DNA of 64,000 nt from DASPGQ01 sp035457705 (GTDB taxonomy: Bacteria > Acidobacteriota > Vicinamibacteria > Marinacidobacterales > SMYC01). Position numbers and translations under genes: made by a program. This document shows positions 1 through 8,874 of the stretch, piece after piece (positions within the stretch are counted from its first letter, which is position 1; each line of letters opens with the position of its first letter). The notes below the pieces were generated by a model. That model was not told the origin of the DNA. It saw only the letters and a list, made by a program, of their open reading frames with translations, and searched no databases. The DNA lies in the NCBI GenBank assembly GCA_035457705.1, contig DATIBD010000103.1:124001-188000 (forward strand), written 5' to 3'.

Positions 1-363
1 AAGGTGTACCTGAGCAACCGGACTCCCGAGATCCAGAACTTCGAGATCAGCCATGGATTGAACCTCATGACCTTTGGAAGGGCGTGGACATCCCTGCCTG
101 TGGACATCCGCGCAGCCGCTGGTGTGGTGATCGCTCACGCCGATTCGGAGATTCGGGCGCAGCCCTTTTCCCCCGGCTACCGTCTCACCGGGCCCTCGTT
201 CTTGCTCGGCTTTGGGAAACGTCTCGGCCTGACTCGCTGGCTTTTCGCCAGCGTCGAGGTTCAACTCAGCGCGGCTCGGGTCAAAGTGCCCGTGAGTGCG
301 GGTGACGCTTCGGCCCCGAACGTTGCGCTTCATGTGATGTCCGGTCTTGGCGCCCGTTTCTGA
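1..363 (+). CDS. C-terminal part of an outer-membrane beta-barrel-like protein (partial)
   Basis: The reading frame is open from the first base of the window and stops at 361-363, so only about 120 C-terminal residues are visible. They alternate hydrophobic and polar residues in short stretches separated by turns, and the chain ends in Arg-Phe, as many outer-membrane beta-barrels end in an aromatic residue. A GTG at 4-6 is in frame but nothing shows that it is the true start. The family cannot be named. The barrel assignment is inferred from the residue pattern and terminal Phe only. A decayed TonB C-terminal domain follows directly. Confidence 0.45.
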   Translation, partial: KVYLSNRTPEIQNFEISHGLNLMTFGRAWTSLPVDIRAAAGVVIAHADSEIRAQPFSPGYRLTGPSFLLGFGKRLGLTRWLFASVEVQLSAARVKVPVSAGDASAPNVALHVMSGLGARF

Positions 364-422
364 TTCACATCCAAGTCACAGAACTCCCACGATCTATTCA
401 CGCGGGCGTTGCCGTCCCGTAA

Positions 423-665
423 TCACCGCGTGGCAGCCTCAGGGAATGGACCCGGATACCCTTTCGTTCGTTTCGGGCTGTTATCGTGGAAGTTCTGGTC
501 GACCGGACGGGTGTGCCATCGGAGCTCACCGTCCTGCGTACGGTCCCGCTGCTCGGGGAGGCTGCGGTGAGCGCGGTAGAAGGCTGGCGCTGGAATCCCT
601 ACTCGGTGGCGGGTAAGGCCGTCCCTTTTCGGGTGGTGGTCACGGTGACGTTTCGGCTGACTTGA
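423..665 (+). pseudogene. TonB C-terminal domain remnant
   Basis: The frame with codons at 486, 489 and so on, ending at TGA 663-665, reads like the periplasmic C-terminal domain of a TonB energy transducer. It runs from about 477 as A-V-I-V-E-V-L-V-D-R-T-G, then a TVLRTVP strand, an aA..Av..W-R-W-N-P helix motif, a G-K-A-V-P-F turn and a final VTVTF strand. That is the usual order of conserved positions in this domain. The frame is closed upstream by TAA 420-422 and no transmembrane anchor or proline-rich linker is present. The earliest in-frame start, GTG 486, would give only 59 residues. I read it as the leftover 3' end of a broken tonB-like gene. A very short expressed domain is the alternative. 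Confidence 0.5.
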
Positions 666-1119
666 GCGCTGCACTGCGGCGGCACGAGCTGCTGCATTTC
701 AGCGAGAGCTCGACGGTCTCGTGCCGGGAATCGACGTGCCGGCGAAGCCGCATCATCTGTTGATCCAGATCGAGGTCGATCTTCTTCGAGCCAATGTACA
801 CGCTAGCCGGCGTCACCACGACTTCCGAGCGAAACGGTGCTCCATCGTGGCTCCCCTCGATCCGGACACGCTCGAGCTCGGGCTCGAGCCGGGAGAGGCT
901 TGGGTAGTACGTGAACTGAAAGACGTGCGTGCCGGGGAGCTCAAGGATGGGGGTGTCTCCGCGGTAGAGAATGGCATTCTCGAGGTGCTCGCAGGGGCTG
1001 AACCGGACGGGTACGTAAATGCTCCGATTCAGGGCCGCCTCATCGCCGACAACCGGCGCCACGAGCGCGGAGATGACAAAGAAGGCAGTCACGATGTGCT
1101 TCCAGAGTGACACGGTCAT
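640..1119 (-). CDS. Small secreted protein of unknown function
   Basis: This encodes 159 residues beginning with a short basic segment and a hydrophobic stretch (about residues 8-25) that looks like a signal peptide, so the product is probably periplasmic or surface-exposed. The mature part is rich in beta-type alternation (YVPVRFSPCEHL, VRIEGSHDGAPF, SEVVVTPASVYIG) and has one Cys near residue 43 and two near the C-terminus. No family is recognised. A strong GGAGGAGG lies immediately before the ATG; its spacing fits the GTG at 1111-1113, two codons later, better, so the true start may be there. The 3' end overlaps the tonB remnant by 26 bases. Confidence 0.5.
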   Translation of the reverse strand: MTVSLWKHIVTAFFVISALVAPVVGDEAALNRSIYVPVRFSPCEHLENAILYRGDTPILELPGTHVFQFTYYPSLSRLEPELERVRIEGSHDGAPFRSEVVVTPASVYIGSKKIDLDLDQQMMRLRRHVDSRHETVELSLKCSSSCRRSAALKSAETSP

Positions 1120-1343
1120 CCTCCTCCAGATGAACGTGGCGTTAACCCAATGTTACGCGAATGTTAACACAGGCCGGGAACCGGACCAAGCAAAAGGGGA
1201 CCGAATCTCCTTGGACTCGGGTACGAAAGCAGATCTAAAAACCGCGAAGGGTCCCGAGATCTCGTTTTGGGATCGAGGTTACTGTCTTTTAACTTGAGCT
1301 TGACGGAGCTGTGACGTGACTTGATTACTCTGCAGCCCTAGGC

Positions 1344-2393
1344 TTACGCGCCTCCCTCACGAGGGGTGGTCCTGTCCGGACCCCAAGCTTCAAAGGGCCG
1401 CCCCTCGTATTTTCCTCCTCCCTTGGACCGGCGCGATGGGATAGAGGTCTTCGCTGCGAATGGACACGGATCGCATTCCTGACCCGCTCTCGTAGACGAG
1501 AACTTCGGCCCCGACGAAATCGAGAGAGGCGCGATCTTCCTTGAGAACCCAGCCACCCGTGTTGCAGAAGGAGACCGGCAGTCCATCGACCCTGTCCACG
1601 AGCTCGTGCGGTAACGAGTCTGCTCGAGACCCTCGAGCATCGCGAGAAAGCGCTTCCGCCCCCAACCCACCGCCAGGGAGAGAGCCATTCGTTTGGCCCA
1701 GCTCAGATTGGAGCTCTCGCGCAAAGAACGCTCGAAGCGCTCGAAGTAGTTCTTCAGCGAGGACGTCTGCCCTGCGCTTATCTCTCGCTGGATTTGGCGG
1801 GCGAGCTCGGCGAGAGGCTGCGCTTGACCGATTCCCGCACAGGCGAGCTGGTTCAAGGGTAAGTTGATCCCGACCATCTCCCTGAGACTGAGCTCCTGGT
1901 CCTCCTCGAGGTCGAGATCGTCGAACGCCAGTCTCTTCGTCCACTCGGCGGCGAAGGCCCAAAAGGCTTCGAGGTAGTGCCCGTGGGTCAGAAGGATGCT
2001 CGAGCCGTCACCCGTTACGAGATAGAGGTGGGGTAGGCCAAGTTGAAGGTCAAACGCTCGTCGTTCGCTGGGCTGAGTGCCACACGTCGAAATCGTGTGG
2101 TTACCGGGGATATAAATGATCTCGCGGGCCAGTTGGTCCTCCTGCAATCGGCGAAAGAACGTGCGGGGGTGTCGATAGGCTTCCTGATAGCTGGCGACCG
2201 AGGAGTCGATGATATCGCCGAGCAGAATCAGGTAATCGACGTGGCCGACGGCCCGAGCAAAAGGGGCGTAGGCGGGACCGATGGCGGGCGTGGGCTCTTT
2301 CGGGCTCGCGGTGACCAGAGTGCCAAGAGGATCGCCGAAGTGCGTGTCGGAAATGATGGCGATACGCAAGCAAGATCCCCCGACCGCAACCAT
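1344..2393 (-). pseudogene. Calcineurin-like metallophosphoesterase, frameshifted and lacking the GHTH motif
   Basis: From ATG 2393 the frame shows the N-terminal metal-site blocks of the metallophosphoesterase superfamily in order: SDTHFGD (Asp16, His18), LLGDIIDS, PGNHT and LTHGHY. At about 1605-1625 the family resemblance leaves this frame and continues in another minus-strand frame that ends at 1390, where a C-terminal block with the family's typical NTGGW is found. The expected last metal motif (G-H-T-H), normally just before that block, is absent from both frames. A small deletion at the junction would explain both the shift and the lost histidines. In the original frame the chain runs on through low-complexity sequence to 1344. 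It is either a pseudogene or an assembly indel; the missing motif favours real decay. A GTG at 2417 is an alternative start. Confidence 0.7.
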
Positions 2394-2617
2394 GGTAGAG
2401 CCTCGAGGCGAGCGCACGGTGAACGAGGTGTTTCGCTAGCGTGAATTCCTCGCCAGCGGGTCGGGCTAATGGAGAAACGCGGTTCCCACGGGAATCGGAC
2501 AGGCGATCAGCACCCTGAGAATACAAGATCGCGCAAATAACCTACTGTTCATGCTGCCGTGACGCCTCCGTTACGTTCCGAGGGTACAAGTAACTCGCGC
2601 CTCAAACGCGCCCTCAA

Positions 2618-2658
2618 CGGGCGGCGTCATCCGCATCCCTTCGCAATGACGCCGCCCG
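2618..2658. repeat. Perfect 13-bp inverted repeat upstream of the blaI-like gene
   Basis: Bases 2618-2630 (CGGGCGGCGTCAT) and 2646-2658 are exact reverse complements separated by 15 bases. The repeat ends 37 bases before the -10 box of the repressor gene. It could be a repressor operator or the hairpin of a GC-rich terminator; no T-run follows on either strand. It does not contain the TACA/TGTA half-sites of classical BlaI operators. Confidence 0.55.
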
Positions 2659-2695
2659 CCCCTCCTCTCCACGGTTTCCCGGGGACCGCAACCGT

Positions 2696-2701
2696 TATAA
2701 T
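2696..2701 (+). promoter_or_regulatory. -10 box TATAAT placed for a leaderless blaI-like mRNA
   Basis: A consensus TATAAT ends six bases before the GTG at 2708, so the expected transcription start is the G of the start codon itself. No Shine-Dalgarno sequence precedes the GTG, and no other ATG, GTG or TTG is in frame until the conserved DNA-binding region has begun. No good -35 hexamer is visible. Confidence 0.6.
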
Positions 2702-2707
2702 GCGCGG

Positions 2708-3163
2708 GTGACGAGAGGCACAGCTTTCGATCCGCTCCGACGCCGACAACGGCAGAGCACTCTCGCCTCGTTCCTCGGCAAGCTCGAGCTCCAGGTGCTC
2801 GACGCGCTCTGGACGCGAGGTTGCGAGACGGCGGTGCGCGATCTCGAGCCGTATTTCGGTTCGACTGCCTATACCACGCTCATGACCACACTCGATCGGC
2901 TGCACAAGAAGGGACTGCTCCACAGAACGAAGTCGGGTCGTGCCTACCTCTATACGCCCCGTTTCACGCGTGCTGGCCTCGAAGCGTACCTCGCCGAGGA
3001 TGCGTTCGAGGCCCTACTCGAGGGAGCCCGTTCGGGAGCATCCGCACGGCCTTTGCTCATGAGCTTCGTGGAAGCGGTGAGCCGTCGCGATGCACTGCTG
3101 CTCGACGAGCTCGAGCGGCTCGTCAAAGAGAAGCAACGCGCTCGGCACGAGGAGGAGGAGTGA
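2708..3163 (+). CDS. BlaI/MecI/CopY-family transcriptional repressor
   Basis: A 151-residue winged-helix regulator. The family pattern is clear from residue 22 on: LGKLELQVLDALW, then a T-A-Y-T-T-L-M-T-T-L-D-R-L recognition helix, a K-K-G-L-L-H-R wing and a R-A-Y-L-Y-T strand, followed by a helical dimerisation tail. In known systems such repressors are cleaved by a partner M56 membrane protease. Here that partner follows directly: its GTG overlaps this gene's stop (GTGA at 3160-3163), so the two are translationally coupled. The TonB receptor further downstream is a plausible target. The start is GTG with a predicted leaderless mRNA. Autorepression is inferred from the family. Confidence 0.9.
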   Translation: MTRGTAFDPLRRRQRQSTLASFLGKLELQVLDALWTRGCETAVRDLEPYFGSTAYTTLMTTLDRLHKKGLLHRTKSGRAYLYTPRFTRAGLEAYLAEDAFEALLEGARSGASARPLLMSFVEAVSRRDALLLDELERLVKEKQRARHEEEE

Positions 3164-4122
3164 GCTTTCTCGTACTCGGGACATTGCTCGCCGTGCTCGC
3201 CTTTGGAGCAGCCAGTGCCGTGGCCTCGTTCATCGCCGCCATGGCCTGGTGGGCGCTTTGCGGACGAATCGAAGGGCTGAGACCGGCCCGCCGCGCGCGG
3301 TTCCTTCTCATGCTCCGGCTCTTCCCGAGCTTCACCGCAACGGTCTTCACCGCCGTCTTCTTCATCCCGGCGTTCGTTCTCCACGAGCCGCGGGACACCG
3401 TCGAGGTGACGAGCGCGACGATGGTGGCCGCCGCGCTAATGGTAGCGGCGCTCCTACTGCGGGGACCGATCGCAACGTTCGCCGCCTGGCGTCGGACCCG
3501 GCGGCTGGTTCATGGCTGGCTCGCCGGTGCCGAGCCGATTACGCTGGACGCTCTGGTTCCGACCCTCCGCGTCGAGTTACCCTTTCCCGTCGTGGCCGTG
3601 GTGGGCGTGCGCCGTCCCCGCATCGTGGTCGCCCGCAGCGTCGAGGAAGCTTGTACCGCGGAAGAGCTGAAAGCCGTTCTCGAGCACGAGACCGCACATC
3701 TGAGACGTGGGGACAACCTCACCCGCCTTCTCCTGCGAGGGGCTCCAGACTTGCTCACCTGGACGAGCCTCGGTACTTTCCTCGAACGCGAATGGAGCGA
3801 GGCAAGTGAAGAGGCGGCCGATCGGAGCGCGGGACCCGCGCTCGCGATTCCACTCGCTTCGGCTCTGGTAAAGGTTGCCCGCCTTGCCCTGGGCACGAGT
3901 CCCCCTCCGGCACTCGAGACGGCGCTTTATCGCCAGAGCGGACTAGCGAGACGGATCGGATATCTGGTCGGGATGCGCGAGCCATCCGAAGGTTCGTCGG
4001 TTCCGGCAGAGCCGTGGCCTTTCTTCGCCTCCTCCATCGCTCTGGCTCTTCTTGCGACGCCGCCCGGCTGGCTTCATCGTCTGCACAGCTTCACCGAATT
4101 GGTCGTCGCTCTTCTTCAGTAG
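3160..4122 (+). CDS. M56-family membrane metalloprotease (BlaR1-like, without sensor domain)
   Basis: A 320-residue membrane protein. There are two N-terminal hydrophobic helices (about residues 3-32 and 50-74), a third at about 86-104, then a cytosolic-type zinc protease segment with HETAH at 176-180, then an E-A-S-E-E-A-A-D-R helix that supplies the usual third zinc ligand, and a last hydrophobic helix near residues 292-305. It stops there: the extracytoplasmic penicillin-binding domain of true BlaR1 is absent, so the signal it senses is not predictable and need not be a beta-lactam. GTG overlaps the repressor stop. By family analogy it would activate by cleaving the repressor encoded just upstream. 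Confidence 0.88.
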   Translation: MSFLVLGTLLAVLAFGAASAVASFIAAMAWWALCGRIEGLRPARRARFLLMLRLFPSFTATVFTAVFFIPAFVLHEPRDTVEVTSATMVAAALMVAALLLRGPIATFAAWRRTRRLVHGWLAGAEPITLDALVPTLRVELPFPVVAVVGVRRPRIVVARSVEEACTAEELKAVLEHETAHLRRGDNLTRLLLRGAPDLLTWTSLGTFLEREWSEASEEAADRSAGPALAIPLASALVKVARLALGTSPPPALETALYRQSGLARRIGYLVGMREPSEGSSVPAEPWPFFASSIALALLATPPGWLHRLHSFTELVVALLQ

Positions 4123-4175
4123 CCAAAGTACGAAAGCTGGTAGTAGCAACGCCGGCGGTTTATGGTGCAGGCTCG

Positions 4176-6389
4176 ATGTCTCCTCGTTTCGCGATGCGCT
4201 CCGCGCTCTTCGGCCACTTGCTCTTGGTCCCCGCCGCCGTCGGCGCCTTCGAAGGGCGAGTGGTGCGCCAGCAGGATGGTGGTCCGGTCGGGGGTGCCGA
4301 AGTCACCGTACTCGGTCGAACCGGTGAGGCCTTCACCGATGTCGAGGGTCGTTTCACGTTCGTTCCCGATCCGGCGCTGCCTTTCGAGATCCTAGTAATC
4401 TTGCCAGGAGGGCGCATCATGAAACCGGTCCTCATCGAGTCGTTCCCCGAGGACGGCGTGGTGGTTGTCGAAGTGCAGCCCCTGGTGCAAGAGTCAGTGA
4501 CCGTGACCGCCGGAACCGCTCCCAGCATCGAGCACACGCCCGCGGCGGCCACGACGTTGCTGCCCCGCTCGGAGGTCCAGGTGCGTCTGCCCGTGAACCT
4601 CGGGCAAGCGCTCGAGAACGTTCCCGGCGTGGCGACGATCTCCGAGGGACGCGCCGAAGTGCCCGTCATACGCGGCCTCGCAAGGGGAAGGACTCTGATT
4701 CTCATCGATGGAGCCCGCGTGACGGCCGAGCGCCGTGTGGGACCGAGCGCGACCTTCCTCGACCCGTTCGTGGTCGATTCACTCGAGGTGTCTCGCGGCC
4801 CCGGCTCGGTCGCCTACGGTTCGGACGCCTTTGGCGGTGTGATTCAGGTGCGGACCCGACGACCGGAGCCCTCGGCTCCCTTCGGCATGAGGTTCATCGG
4901 AAGCCTCGGGGCGGGCGTGCCCCAGGGCCGTGCCGGGGTCGAGGTGACGCAAGGGTTCTCCAACGGCGGCGTACTATTCCAGGCGCATTACCGCGACTTC
5001 GACGACTACGACAGCCCCGAGGGAACCGTGTTCAACTCCGGCTCGCGGGACCAGGGGTATCTGGGAAAGGTCCAGACTCTCGTCGGTAGCGGCGTCTTGA
5101 GCTTCGGATTCACGAGCGATCTGGCACGCGACGTCGAGCGCCCAAGGACCAACTCACGGGTCACGCGTTTCTACTACCCCACTGAGGATTCGCATCGTTT
5201 CACCGCGGGCTACGACCGGATCTCGCTCTGGGGACTCAGCCGCTTGAACGTGACGACGTTTGTTGGCTCGTATCGAATCGTCACCGACCAGGATACCTTC
5301 GCCACCGAGAACGAGCCGAGACGCATCGAGCGGGCCGACGTGGATGCCAAGGACTATGCCGTCCGCGCCGTGGCGGAAAAACTCTTCGGCGGTACGAGGC
5401 TCGAGCTCGGCGTCGATCTCAACGGACGTTTCGGGCTCGAGGCACGCGATGTCGTCGTGGATTTCGATCTCGCGGGAAACGAGCTACAGACCGACGAGCG
5501 CATCACCATCGAGAACGGTCGTCGCGTCGATACCGGGCTGTTCGCATCGCTCGACGGCAACGTTCACCCCAAGCTCCAGCTCGTCGGTGGGGGTCGCGTC
5601 GACCGAGTCACGACCCACAACGAGGGAGGGTTCTTCGGCGATCGAGACACCGCGAACGGCGCGTTCTCCGGATTCGCGGCGGCGACTGTCGGAAGCTTCG
5701 GCGGGTGGAGCTTCACCGGCCAAATCGCTCGCGGTTTTCGTGATCCGGTGATCTCGGATCGTTACTTCCGCGGCGTGACCGGAAGAGGATTCATCACCGG
5801 CAACCCCGATCTCGAGCCGGAGACCGCAACGCAGCTCGACACTGCCGTTCGCTACACGAGCCGCCGGTGGCGCGCTGCCTTTTACTACTACCACTACCGC
5901 TTTCGCGATCTCATCGAGCGCTTCGAGGACGAGCCCGACTTCTTCTTCTTCAGAAATCGAGGCCGGGCGCTCAACGAGGGAATCGAGCTCGAGCTCCAGG
6001 CCGAGCTCGGCCGCGAGCTCTCCTTGCAGCTTTCCGCCTACGCGTCTCGAGGCAAGGCACTCGACGACGACGCGCCGCTCGACGACGTTCCGCCGAAGAC
6101 GTTGACGCTCCAGCTTCGGAAAGAGCTGAGCGCGGGCCGGGGCTATCTTCAGGTCCGGGGAGCCGTCTTCGCCGAAGACGACGAGCCAGGGCCGAGCGAG
6201 GTGGCGACGCCCGGATACGGGGTGGTGGACCTCTCTGCGGGCTGGGAGATGACCTCCAAGGTCGGGCTCCGTTTCCTGGCCCGAAACCTCACGAACACGA
6301 ACTATCCCGTCAGCACGGATCGTCGTGCCGTGCCCGCCCCGGGCATCTCGGCCGTCGCCACCGTCGTGGTCAGCCTCGGCCCGGACTAG
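4176..6389 (+). CDS. TonB-dependent outer-membrane receptor
   Basis: A 737-residue receptor read from ATG 4176, which gives a signal peptide (residues 1-24); the frame is open further upstream but that part overlaps the protease gene and lacks any export signal. After the signal come a carboxypeptidase-regulatory-like beta domain (about 25-100), a TonB-box-like ESVTVTA (106-112), a plug domain with NLGQALENVPGV and R-G-L-x-x-G-R-T-L-I-L-I-D-G, and a long barrel. The ligand cannot be read from the sequence; iron chelates, vitamins and carbohydrates are all possible. Its position after the BlaI/M56 pair suggests regulated expression. Its stop codon shares a CTAG palindrome with the convergent gene. 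Confidence 0.92.
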   Translation: MSPRFAMRSALFGHLLLVPAAVGAFEGRVVRQQDGGPVGGAEVTVLGRTGEAFTDVEGRFTFVPDPALPFEILVILPGGRIMKPVLIESFPEDGVVVVEVQPLVQESVTVTAGTAPSIEHTPAAATTLLPRSEVQVRLPVNLGQALENVPGVATISEGRAEVPVIRGLARGRTLILIDGARVTAERRVGPSATFLDPFVVDSLEVSRGPGSVAYGSDAFGGVIQVRTRRPEPSAPFGMRFIGSLGAGVPQGRAGVEVTQGFSNGGVLFQAHYRDFDDYDSPEGTVFNSGSRDQGYLGKVQTLVGSGVLSFGFTSDLARDVERPRTNSRVTRFYYPTEDSHRFTAGYDRISLWGLSRLNVTTFVGSYRIVTDQDTFATENEPRRIERADVDAKDYAVRAVAEKLFGGTRLELGVDLNGRFGLEARDVVVDFDLAGNELQTDERITIENGRRVDTGLFASLDGNVHPKLQLVGGGRVDRVTTHNEGGFFGDRDTANGAFSGFAAATVGSFGGWSFTGQIARGFRDPVISDRYFRGVTGRGFITGNPDLEPETATQLDTAVRYTSRRWRAAFYYYHYRFRDLIERFEDEPDFFFFRNRGRALNEGIELELQAELGRELSLQLSAYASRGKALDDDAPLDDVPPKTLTLQLRKELSAGRGYLQVRGAVFAEDDEPGPSEVATPGYGVVDLSAGWEMTSKVGLRFLARNLTNTNYPVSTDRRAVPAPGISAVATVVVSLGPD

Positions 6390-7630
6390 TCTTTACCAGA
6401 AGTCGGCCACAGCACGCCCTGGTCCTTCTTGCGGACGGGACCTAGGCCCTTGAAGACGAATTTCTGGATGCGCTTCCCTTCGTAGGTCTCGGTCGTGTAG
6501 ACGTTGCCCTTCGAATCAGTGGCAATGCTGTGAACCCCGAAGAACTGTCCGGGCTGGCGTCCGCCATCGCCGAAGCTCGTCAATACCTCGAGCGATTTCC
6601 TATCGATGATGTAGACCTTCTCGTTCTTGCCATCCGCTAGATAAAGGTACTTCTGCTCGGGATCTTTCGAGAACGCCACGTCCCAAACGGCCCCGCTCCC
6701 TAGAGTCTCCTTGGCCACGATGACTTCATCCACATATTCCCCGCTGAGGCGGAATACTTGAATCCGGTTGTTCACCCGGTCGCAAACATAGAGAAGCCCG
6801 TCGTGAGATGGCTCGGCGCAGTGTACTGGGTTCCGGAACTGCTGCGCCGGGGGAGCTTTGGGGTCGTAGCGGCCGAGGTCTCGGTCGTCGGGCTCGTTGC
6901 CGTATGCGCCCCAGTAGCGCTTGAACGCGCCGCTCGTCACATCGAGCACGGCGACGCGCTTGTTGAGATAACCGTCGGCGACGAAGGCCTCCTCGCCGCT
7001 CGCGTCGAAAGATATCTTGGCCACTCGGCCGAAGCTCTCCTTGTCGTGGCTCCCACCGATCCACTTCGGCTCCGAGCCGGAGGAGCTTTTGTCCCGACGG
7101 GCATGCGGGTGGCCGAACTGTTTCAAGAACTTCCCGTTCCGGCTGAACTTCAAGATGTGGGAGTCGCTTTGCCCGTTTCCGCCGATCCAAAAGTTATCCA
7201 TGGGATCGATCGTGATCCCATGGTTGGACTCCGGCCAGTCGTAGCCCTCGCCCGGTCCGCCCCAGTGACCCACGAGGTTTCCCTGGGGATCGAACTCGAG
7301 GACGGGAGGTGCCGGAGAGCAGCATTCGACCGCCGTCGGCGGGTCGGTCGCGGCGCTTATTTCAGTGGATTCGTTCAGAGTTCCCTCGCGATGAATGACG
7401 AAGACGTGATCCCTGGAATCGATCGTCACTCCGATGGTGGAGCCAATGACCCAGTGATTCGGTAAGGGCTTCGGCCAGAACGGATCGACCTCGAACATCG
7501 GCGCTTGAACGCTTGCCTCCTGAGCCGCCAAGCTCCGGTCGAGCGCAAGCTGACCGATTGCGAGGACGACGAGGGCAGCGCATAGCCCTGCCCCGATGAC
7601 GACGTTTTTTCTACAATTCGTACGCATCAT
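6386..7630 (-). CDS. Exported NHL-repeat beta-propeller protein (peptidylglycine amidating lyase-like)
   Basis: A 414-residue protein with an N-terminal basic/hydrophobic export segment (residues 5-32), then repeats typical of NHL propellers: D-S-R-D-H-V-F-V-I, F-D-P-Q-G-N-L-V, S-G-E-E-A-F-V-A-D, K-Y-L-Y-L-A-D-G-K-N-E-K-V, and a terminal G-N-V-Y-T-T-E blade. The organisation resembles the peptidyl-alpha-hydroxyglycine amidating lyase propeller, but without an identified substrate it is safest to call it a secreted six-bladed-type propeller. ATG 7630 (or the next ATG) was chosen because AAGGTGG lies just upstream. It converges on the TonB receptor gene, and the two stop codons overlap. Confidence 0.8.
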   Translation of the reverse strand: MMRTNCRKNVVIGAGLCAALVVLAIGQLALDRSLAAQEASVQAPMFEVDPFWPKPLPNHWVIGSTIGVTIDSRDHVFVIHREGTLNESTEISAATDPPTAVECCSPAPPVLEFDPQGNLVGHWGGPGEGYDWPESNHGITIDPMDNFWIGGNGQSDSHILKFSRNGKFLKQFGHPHARRDKSSSGSEPKWIGGSHDKESFGRVAKISFDASGEEAFVADGYLNKRVAVLDVTSGAFKRYWGAYGNEPDDRDLGRYDPKAPPAQQFRNPVHCAEPSHDGLLYVCDRVNNRIQVFRLSGEYVDEVIVAKETLGSGAVWDVAFSKDPEQKYLYLADGKNEKVYIIDRKSLEVLTSFGDGGRQPGQFFGVHSIATDSKGNVYTTETYEGKRIQKFVFKGLGPVRKKDQGVLWPTSGKD

Positions 7631-7776
7631 GTTTTCCCACCTTGGTCCCGGGAGCGCCACGCCGGCGCGACTCAACCACGCCCGGTTGGCCTCCAAGCCG
7701 GCACAGAATACACGCAAATCGCGTTCGACAAGAATCCCGAAATGAAAGATGATCCCCTCTCGTTGGGCCTGCGCGC

Positions 7777-8874
7777 GTGCGAGTTCTCTATGGTGTGGTC
7801 GGAGAGGGCATGGGTCATGCGACCCGAAGTGCGGTCGTGCTCGAGCACGTCCTCGATGCGGGACACGAAGTCCGGGTCGTGGTGTCCGGCAAGGCGCACG
7901 CTTTTCTGAAGGAGCGGTTCACCGGTCGGAAGAAGATCTCCATGGAGGAGATCCACGGTCTGACGTTGCGGTATCTCGGGAACCGCCTCGACCGCAAGGG
8001 CAGCCTCTTCTGGAACCTGCGCAACGCTCCAAAGGGGGTGAAGAAGAACATCGAGGTCTATCGGAGAATCGCCGAGAACGGCTTCCACCCAGAGGTCGTC
8101 ATCAGCGATTTCGAGTCGTGGGCGGCCCTCTACGGCCTTCGACACGGCATCCCCGTCGTGAGCGTCGACAACATCCAGATCATCAATCGCTGCAAGCACC
8201 CGAAGGCTCTGAAGAAGGGAAAAGGGTTCGACTTCGGTCTGGCCCGTCTGGCCGTGAAGATGAAGGTGCCCAAGGCCTATCACTATCTGATCGCCACTTT
8301 CTTCTTCCCTCCCGTGAGAAAGAAGCACACGACTCTGGTTCCTCCCATTCTCCGAGACGAGATTCTCACCGCCGAGCGCGAACCGGGAGAACACGTCGTC
8401 GTCTACTTCCGTGGCATGGCGGTCGACGCGTTGCGTGAGATTCTCAGGAAATGCCCGGTTCCGTTCCGAGCCTACGGAACCGACGAGGAGAGCGAAGAAG
8501 AGAACGTGGCCCTCAGGCGTTTCTCGGGCAAGGCGTTCCTCGACGATCTTCGCACCGCCCGGGCGGTGGTGGCGGGCGGCGGTTTCTCGCTCATGAGCGA
8601 AGCCGTGAGCCTCGGCGTTCCCATGCTTTCCGTACCGATCGAGGGACAGTTCGAGCAGGAGCTGAACGCTCGCTATCTCGAGCATCTCGGCTATGGCCGC
8701 GCCGCGAGAAAGCTGGACGATTCCGTACTGAGCCAATTCCTCGAGCGTACCGACGAGTTCTCCGCCGCATTATCCACTTACCAGCGCACGGACAATTCGC
8801 TCTTCTTCTCGTACCTCGATGGGCTTCTCGAGCGGGTTGCGCAAGGCAAGAAGAGGCCCAATCGTCTCGCATGA
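7777..8874 (+). CDS. MJ1255/VC2487-type glycosyltransferase
   Basis: A 365-residue GT-B type transferase. The N-terminus has the nucleotide-sugar transferase glycine loop V-G-E-G-M-G-H-A-T-R-S (residues 8-18). The C-terminal half has the donor-site pattern A-V-V-A-G-G-G-F-S-L-M-S-E-A-V followed by a P-I-E-G-Q-F-E-Q-x-x-N-A segment, as in MurG-like enzymes and the MJ1255 group. The acceptor and sugar are unknown; there are no strong membrane segments, so it is probably cytosolic or peripheral. The start is GTG. The stop overlaps the ATG of a small membrane protein (ATGA 8871-8874), which in turn overlaps an oxygenase, so the three are likely to act in one pathway. Confidence 0.82.
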   Translation: MRVLYGVVGEGMGHATRSAVVLEHVLDAGHEVRVVVSGKAHAFLKERFTGRKKISMEEIHGLTLRYLGNRLDRKGSLFWNLRNAPKGVKKNIEVYRRIAENGFHPEVVISDFESWAALYGLRHGIPVVSVDNIQIINRCKHPKALKKGKGFDFGLARLAVKMKVPKAYHYLIATFFFPPVRKKHTTLVPPILRDEILTAEREPGEHVVVYFRGMAVDALREILRKCPVPFRAYGTDEESEEENVALRRFSGKAFLDDLRTARAVVAGGGFSLMSEAVSLGVPMLSVPIEGQFEQELNARYLEHLGYGRAARKLDDSVLSQFLERTDEFSAALSTYQRTDNSLFFSYLDGLLERVAQGKKRPNRLA

